Positions 24,281-32,637 of a DNA stretch of 64,000 bases are shown here, one piece after another (the stretch's first letter is position 1; the number at the start of each line of letters is the position of its first letter). The notes beneath the pieces were generated by a model. It did no database searches and was not told the origin of the DNA. It worked only from the letters and a program-made list of their open reading frames with translations. The stretch is taken from contig CABVRO010000003.1 of NCBI GenBank assembly GCA_902500715.1, positions 20,463 through 84,462 on the forward strand. Reading direction: 5' to 3'. The stretch comes from an uncultured Nitrospira sp. (GTDB taxonomy: Bacteria > Nitrospirota > Nitrospiria > Nitrospirales > Nitrospiraceae). A program made the position numbers and the translations under genes.

Positions 24281-26785
24281 CTACTGATCGAATCTGAACT
24301 GACGCGCATACCAGCCGAGGTAAAACTCGATCCCATTCTGTTCGATCATCAGATCGATCCGCGCACGCTCCATCCCGGATTTCTCCAGTTCCCAATACCT
24401 GAGCGCGGCATCCCGCGGCAGGTCTTCCGGTGCGATCTCGTCGAAGAAGATCGGCTCGCCCCCTGTCGGTTGCACATAATATTGTCCACGATCCAGATCC
24501 AGTCCATATTCGACCTCTCGCCAGGTGCCATCCGGCGCCTGCGAATGGATCCATTTTTGGATTCGCCCCTCAGCCTGCCCCCACGTTCCACGCATGCTCA
24601 ATTGCATGTCCGTGCCTGACGGATTGGCATAACCAGGCTGTCGTGGTGCACCGGGATGGCTATGAGCGACCATGATCCACGGCTGGCTGGTATTCCCCGG
24701 ATAAACGAACTCATCTGCCCCACCCACAACGACCACGTAGGTCCCATCCGGATAGTCCGGGGTACCTCTGCTGCGAAGCAGCGCCACCTCAACATCGGCG
24801 CCCGCTCGGTTTTCCGCCCAACTGAAATAGACATCGCGCAGGCTGCTCTTCCGAGCCGCAAACGCCACCACGGTCCCAGGCGCCTGATGTCCCGGCTCTT
24901 GGATCAGCACGGTACAGTTGGTCGGCTTGCCTGAGAACCGACACCAGGTTCCGTTTGGCTGCTCTTTCCACCTGTGGCCATTACCCAGATCCACTTCATT
25001 GACATATTTGCCATCGCCTTCGCTGATGGGCACCTTCGTCGAACGGTTCACGATGGCGAGTTCTTGATCGGCCAAGTCTTGCGGGAGGACATCGGGGAAC
25101 TCAACCTGATTGCCGGTTCTGGCCAACAGCGCCTGTTCCTCTCGCGTGAGGTTGGGCAGCCCCTGCGGGAGCCGTCCTGCGACCGACGGACTTGGGTTGG
25201 TGGACGCATCCGGGACTACGAAACGGCCCGGTGTCTTGTCTGGAAGCCGCGTCGTCGAAGGTGTAGGTGTGTTGGGCACATCAGGGAAGACCAGCACGAG
25301 ATCACGAACCAGACCAGCCACACGAGGAACCTGCTTCATCGCAGCCAGCGATTTTTGGAGCATCGCCACTGGACCGATTTCAATACCGACCAGCGCAAGC
25401 AGGAGTTCCACAATCGTCGGACCGATTAACTTGCCGACCTCATAGGCAAAAATCGGCAGGCTCTCCTGGATCATGGCATTCAAGGTAGCCGCCTGGTTTC
25501 GTCCGAATTCTTCGCCCAGTGCAGCGGCCAGATCCTCCCCGTCCGGATCCTTCAACAGTAAGATCGTCTCGCGCGCCGCCGCTTCGATGGCCGCCCACTG
25601 CCGGGGATCCAGCAGCTGCACGAGATCGAACATTTCATCGACCAATCCACGAACGGCCCCGATCGCAAACGGCGTCGGGAAGACCGTATTGAGCGCTGCC
25701 ATGCGACGCAATTTCGCCGACAAGGCTTCGAAGTCCGCGGCCTCCAGTCCCACGAGCATGGCATCGAAGAAGGCCGACGCGTTTTGAAACTTCGACACCA
25801 GCGGATCCTCGAATTCCCCGCCGGTGTGGGAGAACAACCGGCCTGCTCCGGGAGGCGACAGCACCCCGCCGTCCTCCGTCACAAACGCCTCGACTTCCGG
25901 CCGACCTTGCACGTTGGAGACGGAATAGTGCCCCGGCTCGTTCGTGCCTGCGTGAAAAATCGTTTCGGCGTTGGTAAAGCGAGAGTAGCGGGCGGAGAGG
26001 CCTTCCCATTCCAGTCGATACAACCAGAGGCGGCCGTATTCATGCAGAATCACGATCGGTTCTCGCCGCGCAATGGCCTCCACAATCGCGTGGCTGCGCC
26101 GTGCCTCCGGCACACTCACATCCAGGCGCTCGCGCGCAATCAAGCTTGCCGGCCAGGAACTCCCCCAGGTCCCCACCTCCTGCCCCGTAAACAGCGGAGG
26201 CCGCTCCGCCAGAAACTCCTCTGAATCGAGGTCCTCCTCGTCGGTGTAAAACAAGGGGGCCAGAGCCGGGCGAGCGCGCAGTTGAAGGGGAGCGCCGGCC
26301 TCGAACTGCGCGGCCGCCTGAGCAGCTTCCTGCTCCGCCTCATGGAGGGAGGATGTCTCTGTGCGGCCATCGACCGACGGAGCGGCCGCATGGCGATATT
26401 GCAGGATGTGCGCGACCTCATGGACTACGACAGACGGAGGGGGATGCGGAGAGGCGAAGACCAGGGTTTCCGGCCAGGCCGCGGCACGGGCACCGGAGTC
26501 TGTCAGGAGAGTGGAGGCGCCACAATAAGTCCGCACACCGGACAAATCGGCGGCAAAGGCTCGTTCCATTCCGGCCCGGTAAGGAACCGGGCCGGACGCT
26601 CCGCTTGGATAAATGGTGAATCGGCTGGGGTGATGAGTAAACTGAGAGGAACCGGAGCCGAACTCTACCGTCCCTGCTTCCGAAGTTTCGTCGACCGCAC
26701 GCCCGGCCAGCGGTGCGTTCCGACGCAGCGTCGACGCGCCTGCCTGCTGCGCGGATGCTGCTCTGGTCTGATTGACCCGCTCCAT
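24281..26785 (-). CDS. DUF4157 protein with JAMM-like C-terminus; putative eCIS cargo
   Basis: An 834-residue protein, last gene of the eCIS cluster. Residues 75-130 are a DUF4157 metallopeptidase-like domain with HEVAH (122-126). The middle holds hydrophobic helices (LIGPTIVELLLALVGIEIGP). The C-terminus has VAHSHPGAPRQPGYANPSGTD, giving His708, His710, Ser723 and Asp726, which resembles a JAMM-type zinc site (HxH...SxxD) but with a longer insert than usual. DUF4157 is a known marker of eCIS-associated toxins. It lacks the cysteine leader of the two other cargo candidates. A toxin role is inference. Confidence 0.7.
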   Translation of the reverse strand: MERVNQTRAASAQQAGASTLRRNAPLAGRAVDETSEAGTVEFGSGSSQFTHHPSRFTIYPSGASGPVPYRAGMERAFAADLSGVRTYCGASTLLTDSGARAAAWPETLVFASPHPPPSVVVHEVAHILQYRHAAAPSVDGRTETSSLHEAEQEAAQAAAQFEAGAPLQLRARPALAPLFYTDEEDLDSEEFLAERPPLFTGQEVGTWGSSWPASLIARERLDVSVPEARRSHAIVEAIARREPIVILHEYGRLWLYRLEWEGLSARYSRFTNAETIFHAGTNEPGHYSVSNVQGRPEVEAFVTEDGGVLSPPGAGRLFSHTGGEFEDPLVSKFQNASAFFDAMLVGLEAADFEALSAKLRRMAALNTVFPTPFAIGAVRGLVDEMFDLVQLLDPRQWAAIEAAARETILLLKDPDGEDLAAALGEEFGRNQAATLNAMIQESLPIFAYEVGKLIGPTIVELLLALVGIEIGPVAMLQKSLAAMKQVPRVAGLVRDLVLVFPDVPNTPTPSTTRLPDKTPGRFVVPDASTNPSPSVAGRLPQGLPNLTREEQALLARTGNQVEFPDVLPQDLADQELAIVNRSTKVPISEGDGKYVNEVDLGNGHRWKEQPNGTWCRFSGKPTNCTVLIQEPGHQAPGTVVAFAARKSSLRDVYFSWAENRAGADVEVALLRSRGTPDYPDGTYVVVVGGADEFVYPGNTSQPWIMVAHSHPGAPRQPGYANPSGTDMQLSMRGTWGQAEGRIQKWIHSQAPDGTWREVEYGLDLDRGQYYVQPTGGEPIFFDEIAPEDLPRDAALRYWELEKSGMERARIDLMIEQNGIEFYLGWYARQFRFDQ

Positions 26786-26815
26786 TGAGGACTCATACGC
26801 AGACGACCACTGCCG

Positions 26816-27136
26816 TTACTTGCCCCGCCCCTTCCCCCGAGTCGGACGCGGAGGCGTCGGTTGTTCCCCGAAGCGCTTCTTGTCTTCCTCAATGAGTTTT
26901 TCCAACGCGATGATGTCCGTCTGATACACGGCGAGCTGTTGATCGATCTGACGCGTAAACGAGGCTTTCGCCTCCGCGAGATTGGACATCCTTGTCTTCA
27001 ATTCCGTTACCGTCGCCTCCCTGGCCGCAATCGTCGCGGTCTGGGTCGGCGGTTTCTTAAAAGCCGCCTCCAGGGACGCTCTCGCCTCACCGATCACTTT
27101 CGCTTGCTCCGCCACGATCTGATTCAAAGTCGCCAT
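26816..27136 (-). CDS. Small coiled-coil protein of the eCIS cluster
   Basis: A 106-residue helical protein, charged throughout, with heptad-like patterns (LKTRMSNLAEAKASFTRQID, VYQTDIIALEKLIEEDKKRF) and a basic, proline-rich tail ending TRGKGRGK. AAAGGAG precedes the ATG. It sits between the fibre gene and the last cargo candidate on the same strand. It might be a chaperone or structural accessory; no family is recognised. Confidence 0.65.
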   Translation of the reverse strand: MATLNQIVAEQAKVIGEARASLEAAFKKPPTQTATIAAREATVTELKTRMSNLAEAKASFTRQIDQQLAVYQTDIIALEKLIEEDKKRFGEQPTPPRPTRGKGRGK

Positions 27137-27162
27137 CGCAGTTCTCCTTTAGTCGCACATCA

Positions 27163-30100
27163 TTAGGGTCGATTGAAGCCGGAGATCGGGGATGGAATCC
27201 CTCCGAAGTTCACCGGATTGGCCTGAGCCAGGTTGCCCATGTAGACCGCATCCTTCATGCCGTGGAAATCCACGGACGGAATGGGCACATTCGTCTTGAT
27301 GTGATTACCCATCACAATGGCACTTCTTGCCGAGAGGGATACGGTTGCGATCCCCTGGGCGGCCACGCTGGCGTGCCAACAAAAATTGTTGCTGAAGAAG
27401 AGCCGCTCGAAGCGGCGGAACAACGTGTCGCTCAGACTCTGTTGGGCGACTTCGACCAGCGCCGTTCGACCAGGTCCTAGGAATTTGTTGTCGAGAATCT
27501 GTGCGCTGAATCCGAACACCACCTGGCCGGCCCCGAACGTGATGACCTGCTCCAGCCAACCACGCATCCACAACGCGCGGTGCTCCTGATTCGCATCCAA
27601 TAGGGCCGCATTGGCATACGTCACCAGGTTGCTCTGCACTCGCGCCTCCAGAATCAAGTCGGCGATAATGCCCCAGGACAGCCCACTGATGGTCGTATTG
27701 TCCGGCGAGACTCCGGTATTCATCACCTCACAGGATTCCACGCACAACTCCCCGAGCTGCAGGGAGGCGCCGATGCCGATGGACGGGGCCTGCTGATAAC
27801 CACAGTTCAACACCCGGTTCTCAGTCAGGGCGCATTTGGCAAACCCGACCAGGCTCAGAATCCCCCAATGCCGCATATCTTCGACGCGATTCTGGCTGCA
27901 CGTGAACGACGTATGAACGACTGCGGTAATCCCCCCGCCACCCTGTACCAGACTGTTGTCGGTCAGCACGTTCGCCGTCCCGCCGCTGGCCGCGACCGGC
28001 CAAGTGGTGTTTGTCACGCGATTGCCCTGCACCCGGACCCGACTCGAAAATGCCAGCAGAATACCGAACCGAACCTCCTGCCCCTCGCTGTTTACCTTGT
28101 TGTCGAGGATCTCGGCTCCCTCATTGCCGATCACCACGATGGCATCCTGCACCCCGAGGATCGTGTTCGCAGCAATCCGTCCACCGACGGACCCGAGGCT
28201 GCCGTTGGGGCCGAGTCTGGCCAGCAGCAACGCGATCGGCCGAACCGATCCCGCCTCTTTCAACAGGGACCCAAGTTGATTGCGTTCGACGACCGCATGC
28301 CGGCCGCTGACGGAAATGCCGCCATACTCCGGCGAACTGTAGAGCAGAATGTTGTCGCTGATGACGCATCCATCGGCAGCCACATCGATGCCGAACGCCT
28401 TCAACGTCCCGGGGTCCAACGCTCCCAGCCGCACAATATAGTTTCCGGCAATGGTGGAACCGGCAGCCAGCGAAAACGGCGTGCCGGTCAGACCTCCATT
28501 GTTCAAGACAATGCCGAAGACGAACCCCAGCAGGCGATTGTCTTCGATGCGCGCCGGGAAGGACACATCCTGGAGGAGAAGCCCCACCAGGCCTCCGTCG
28601 CTCTTCTGCTTGTTTGCGGCATCGAAGCTGTTGCCGATGATGACGAGACCCGTCGTATCGGCGAGCGTCCAGAGTCCGTAGTGCACATTGTCGACGAGAC
28701 AGCCCGTCACGCGCACATCGGTGCTGCGGCTGATGACGACACCGGCGATCTGCGTCGGCACCTGCGCCCTTAACAGACACCGCTCGAGCGTGGCCTCGCG
28801 GCAACGGTCCATCGTCACCATGGCCTGCAGGCCCTGCCCCTGTTGCCCCTTGTTCTCCAGCAGCCACGACAACCCGGAGACGGTCACATGTTCCAACAAC
28901 AGCCCGTCTGGATGACCGAGGTGTAGCAGCTCCGTCCCATTCCTCCGGACGACGCGCGCGCCCAAAGTTTCCCCGTGCAACGACACATTGGATTGTTCGA
29001 TGCGAATCGGCGCCGCAATTTCGTGCTCGCCGACTTTGAGACACACACAGCCGCCTTCCTCGGGCAAGGAATCGATTGCGGCTTGAATATCCTCACCGGG
29101 CCGCACCACGACCGTACAACAGCCGGGAGTCAACTCCGTGAGCGGGGGAAAGACGGTCCGGCAATCGTGGATGTCACCGTCGGCCTCGATGATCGCGAGA
29201 TGGCAGTAATGATGGTAGAGTCCGAGCGGCGGCGAGAGATTCAGTCGCTCGATATCGGCATCCGCAGTCCTGGCCGCAAAACACCAATAGTCCCCGCTCC
29301 TTGCCGTCCCACCAGCCTGCACCGTCAACGTGGCTTGCACCCCGTGCTCCAACACAAAGCTGGGATTCGCCGCGGACAGCTCGATCAATCCGTCAGTCGT
29401 AAGGTCCAGGTTCACCAGTTGCGAGCCGTCCGGCTTGCGCACAATCCCGGCTTGATCCCATCGGATCACGCGCAGATGTTTGGTCGCATCCGCGATCCCT
29501 TCGGGGAACTCGGCGATCGGAAGGGCCGGGCTGAAAGTCAACGTCTTGTTGGTGTCATCCACCGTGACCTTGCGCATCTCGCCGGGTAGACCGGCGAACT
29601 CCCGCCCATCACTCGTGAACTCCACCCAGTCCCCGGTCTTGAAGCGCAACACGTTGTCACGCCCCAGGCTGTCCACACGCACGGTCGTCCGGCCCGCCAG
29701 GATTTCAACGGTGGTGGTGGAGACATGCGCATTTTCCCGAGACCATTTCACCTTCGCAGTGGTGTTCGTGGCGCTGTGGACCTCGACACGATAGAGATGG
29801 TTCTCCAGGCCGCGATAGCCGCCGGTCGGCGGGACGAGACAGGGATCGGGCTCCGTGGTGACGGCCACCGTGGTCGTGGTCAGCCGCGCGGTAGACGGAC
29901 GGTTTCCCGCCGGCCAGCCGGGAATGTCCTCCAAGGGGGTTTTGCAATGCACCTCCGCCGGAATGCCGCCGAGAACCCTCACCTGCCAGGCCGTCTGGTT
30001 CCTCGTGGTCGAATCCACATTGACAGCCGGCTCGATGAGGTCCGGCGCTTGCAAATGCGTGACTTCCCTTCGCCACACGTCCAGATAGACCAGCGAGCGC

Positions 30101-30477
30101 ACCTGAGGAGGAATCGTCACAGGGCCGCCGAAGGGCTGATCTTTTACGAACAGTGCCGCCGTGCCGTACTGTTCTTCGATCGTCGCATTGAGTGCTGGTG
30201 CGGTTCCGTGGTTTTCGGCCACGTACCCATCGACGTACATCCGCCCCTGCCCGACGGTCAGTTCCCCTCCGCTGACGCCGATTGTGAATCCATCCGGTGT
30301 CTCCGCCGGCACGCCGCAGCGCCCCACCACATCGATGGTCTCCGCGCGCCAACGGCGGTCCTGGAGATCGACGTACTCATTCCAGTCGGCATCGAGGTCC
30401 ACACGCCCCTGTTGCCGCAGTACGCCCTGGTAATGTTTCTCAGGGTTGAATCGTTTCCGGCTGTAATCGCCACTCAT
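27163..30477 (-). CDS. eCIS tail fibre-like protein, DUF6519 plus parallel beta-helix
   Basis: An 1104-residue protein. The N-terminal 350 residues match a conserved eCIS baseplate-associated domain (DUF6519-like), beginning YSRKRFNPEKHYQGVLRQQG and RVDLDADWNEYVDLQDRRWR. Residues of about 460-1000 form a right-handed parallel beta-helix with repeated short strands and asparagine turns, such as GNSFDAANK and EDNRLLGFVFG. Beta-helices are typical of carbohydrate-binding spikes. It likely attaches to the baseplate and recognises the target surface. AGGAG precedes the ATG. Size is large for the family. Confidence 0.8.
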   Translation of the reverse strand: MSGDYSRKRFNPEKHYQGVLRQQGRVDLDADWNEYVDLQDRRWRAETIDVVGRCGVPAETPDGFTIGVSGGELTVGQGRMYVDGYVAENHGTAPALNATIEEQYGTAALFVKDQPFGGPVTIPPQVRSLVYLDVWRREVTHLQAPDLIEPAVNVDSTTRNQTAWQVRVLGGIPAEVHCKTPLEDIPGWPAGNRPSTARLTTTTVAVTTEPDPCLVPPTGGYRGLENHLYRVEVHSATNTTAKVKWSRENAHVSTTTVEILAGRTTVRVDSLGRDNVLRFKTGDWVEFTSDGREFAGLPGEMRKVTVDDTNKTLTFSPALPIAEFPEGIADATKHLRVIRWDQAGIVRKPDGSQLVNLDLTTDGLIELSAANPSFVLEHGVQATLTVQAGGTARSGDYWCFAARTADADIERLNLSPPLGLYHHYCHLAIIEADGDIHDCRTVFPPLTELTPGCCTVVVRPGEDIQAAIDSLPEEGGCVCLKVGEHEIAAPIRIEQSNVSLHGETLGARVVRRNGTELLHLGHPDGLLLEHVTVSGLSWLLENKGQQGQGLQAMVTMDRCREATLERCLLRAQVPTQIAGVVISRSTDVRVTGCLVDNVHYGLWTLADTTGLVIIGNSFDAANKQKSDGGLVGLLLQDVSFPARIEDNRLLGFVFGIVLNNGGLTGTPFSLAAGSTIAGNYIVRLGALDPGTLKAFGIDVAADGCVISDNILLYSSPEYGGISVSGRHAVVERNQLGSLLKEAGSVRPIALLLARLGPNGSLGSVGGRIAANTILGVQDAIVVIGNEGAEILDNKVNSEGQEVRFGILLAFSSRVRVQGNRVTNTTWPVAASGGTANVLTDNSLVQGGGGITAVVHTSFTCSQNRVEDMRHWGILSLVGFAKCALTENRVLNCGYQQAPSIGIGASLQLGELCVESCEVMNTGVSPDNTTISGLSWGIIADLILEARVQSNLVTYANAALLDANQEHRALWMRGWLEQVITFGAGQVVFGFSAQILDNKFLGPGRTALVEVAQQSLSDTLFRRFERLFFSNNFCWHASVAAQGIATVSLSARSAIVMGNHIKTNVPIPSVDFHGMKDAVYMGNLAQANPVNFGGIPSPISGFNRP

Positions 30478-30531
30478 GTGCGCTCTCCTGATAAATAGTG
30501 CGTTGTGCTTCCATGGCCGCGACAGGGCGCG

Positions 30532-32637
30532 TCACGTTGAGTAGAACACCCCCGCCTCCAGCCCGAACCTCAGATACTCCTGCAGTCGGATCTTGAGATT
30601 GTCTTCTCGCTGCGGCGCAAACGCATCGTGGAAGACCCCCATTTCCGATTCATCGTCGGCTCCGCGCCCGATGTCCTCCGGGCAATGACCCGCGAGCTGC
30701 CCATAGGCCGCCTGCCCATACCGGCGGGCCGTGAAGGCCGGCCTGACACGGGCTTGCGTTGCGAGCGTGAGGGCTTGCGTCTCCGGACCGGTGAGGCTGC
30801 CCTTCGGTTGATCCGCTTCCAACAAGGCCGCCTCTACAGCCAGATCCGGGTGGCACCGGAACCGGCGTGGCACAATCGAATTCAGCGGCACGAAGGAGAA
30901 GCGGCAGCAGCCTTGCTGGTTCTGCTCGGACCAGACCGGATGGTTCCAGCTGTCGCCCCCGGTAAGGGCGGACGCGAAGATCGTGTTCGAGGCGAGGTCC
31001 AAGCGTTTCGTATGAACCTTGCCCATCACCGTGCAACTCACGATGCTCAATACTCCCCCGGCGCCCAGACCATCGAGGGCTGAATAGGCCACCCCGGTCG
31101 GGGCCGTCGCATCGACTAGTGAATGGGCGATCGAGAGCTCCGTACTGTCCACGGCGCGGATGCCTCCCACCACACAGTGGTCGATCTCGACAGTCGTACC
31201 CTCTCGCTCAATCACCAACGAGGGAGCGGATGGCGACACCGGCTCGCCTTCGCGCGTCAGGCTCAGTCCCGGAACCAGCGTGCAATGGCGTAGGCGCAGG
31301 AGACGAGTGCCATCCCCGCCCACCGCGTTAATACGTACCCGCCCACCGGTGATGAGGAGTCCGTTCAAGGTCAATTCCGCCCCTGGTGCCAGGGTGATCG
31401 TCCAGTCGCCGTTCAGCACCAACGTCGGGCGTTGTTCGTTGGCGGCGCGCACCTCTACCTTCGCGGCAGCAGGAAGATTCAGACTCAACGTCTCCGCATA
31501 ACGCCCGCTGTCGTCGATCTGGACGATGCCGCCCGCCTGAGCCGCGGTCAGCTCCGCCTGCAGACTCTGTCCCTGCGTGACGGAGGCAAACCCGCCGCCC
31601 GGCGCAAAGGTCTTGCCGCGCTCGTACGATCCGCCGCCGGTCGGCATGCTGAATCCATAGTGGTACGTAACGCGCACATTGACCGGCAGGGTTCCCGGTG
31701 GGACGGCAATGCGCCCCAACACCGGATCGATCGAGACTTTGCTCACCGGAAGGTGCGCCCAGCTCAGCCCGTCATCGGAGAGGTTACAGACATGAATGTG
31801 CTTCCAGGTCAGCTCAACACCATCGATCTCGATCGAAATACTTTTTCCCTCGCCGAAATAGAGACTGGGGGTCTCGTCACTCGACTGAACAATGTCGCGA
31901 TCCAACACTCTGCGGCTGATCGGCTCCGGTACATTGATCGGTTCGGTCAGATGGGTGATATCCGTCTCCGACTGTGGCCTCGTGAAGAGTTGTTGGTTAT
32001 TTCCCAACGGACTGAACAGGAATCGTTCATCATCGACGCGAAACGCCGGGGATCGGCGCACCGCGTACGCGTCTAACCGCCAGAGGAAGAGCCCGATGTT
32101 GGGGATGTTGTACCGCCCCTGCTGAGTGTCGATGCGCCGCATGTCGACGGAATGCGCGATCTGATTGAAAGCTGTGTCCCGCCGCTCTAAGGCTTCCCAA
32201 TTCCGCAGATCGACCGTGGTGAGATTGGTCGGACGGAGGTGGTTCATGTACTGGCTGGTTTCCAGCGACTGGAAGAACTCCACAACCCGCGCATTCCACC
32301 CCGTGACATCCCGCGCCAGCTGTTCGAGAACGGTCGCGGTGCCCTTCCGGCGTCGATAGGCAATGGTATTGGCCACCTCCGCCCTGGCACTGCGCGTCCG
32401 TTCGGTGACGGCATGTAAGGTCCTGTACCCGATCACGTCACCGATGTAGGGCGCTACCCAGTCGGCGCAGGTCTCGATGAACTGATCGTCGTAGAGTTGA
32501 TCGAGATTTTCTCGTAACACGGCGATGTCTTCGGCCAGCACCTCGCATAAGGCCCGCAGCACGCCCCTCTGTTCGGCATCACGAATGCGATAGACCGCCG
32601 GGAGGAGTTGATAGAGCTTATCCGCTTCCGGATTCAT
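30532..32637 (-). CDS. eCIS baseplate protein, phage tail protein I (gpI)-like with beta-helix extension
   Basis: A 701-residue protein. The first 150 residues are gpI-like: KLYQLLPAVYRIRDAEQRGV, YDDQFIETCADWVAPYIGDV, and RRRKGTATVLEQLARDVTGW. In P2-type tails gpI links baseplate wedge and fibre. The rest is beta-rich with a helix-like stretch (VRINAVGGDGTRLLRLRHCT). The ATG overlaps the stop of the upstream gene in ATGA, so it is translationally coupled. It precedes the fibre gene, as expected for a wedge-fibre connector. Confidence 0.8.
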   Translation of the reverse strand: MNPEADKLYQLLPAVYRIRDAEQRGVLRALCEVLAEDIAVLRENLDQLYDDQFIETCADWVAPYIGDVIGYRTLHAVTERTRSARAEVANTIAYRRRKGTATVLEQLARDVTGWNARVVEFFQSLETSQYMNHLRPTNLTTVDLRNWEALERRDTAFNQIAHSVDMRRIDTQQGRYNIPNIGLFLWRLDAYAVRRSPAFRVDDERFLFSPLGNNQQLFTRPQSETDITHLTEPINVPEPISRRVLDRDIVQSSDETPSLYFGEGKSISIEIDGVELTWKHIHVCNLSDDGLSWAHLPVSKVSIDPVLGRIAVPPGTLPVNVRVTYHYGFSMPTGGGSYERGKTFAPGGGFASVTQGQSLQAELTAAQAGGIVQIDDSGRYAETLSLNLPAAAKVEVRAANEQRPTLVLNGDWTITLAPGAELTLNGLLITGGRVRINAVGGDGTRLLRLRHCTLVPGLSLTREGEPVSPSAPSLVIEREGTTVEIDHCVVGGIRAVDSTELSIAHSLVDATAPTGVAYSALDGLGAGGVLSIVSCTVMGKVHTKRLDLASNTIFASALTGGDSWNHPVWSEQNQQGCCRFSFVPLNSIVPRRFRCHPDLAVEAALLEADQPKGSLTGPETQALTLATQARVRPAFTARRYGQAAYGQLAGHCPEDIGRGADDESEMGVFHDAFAPQREDNLKIRLQEYLRFGLEAGVFYST

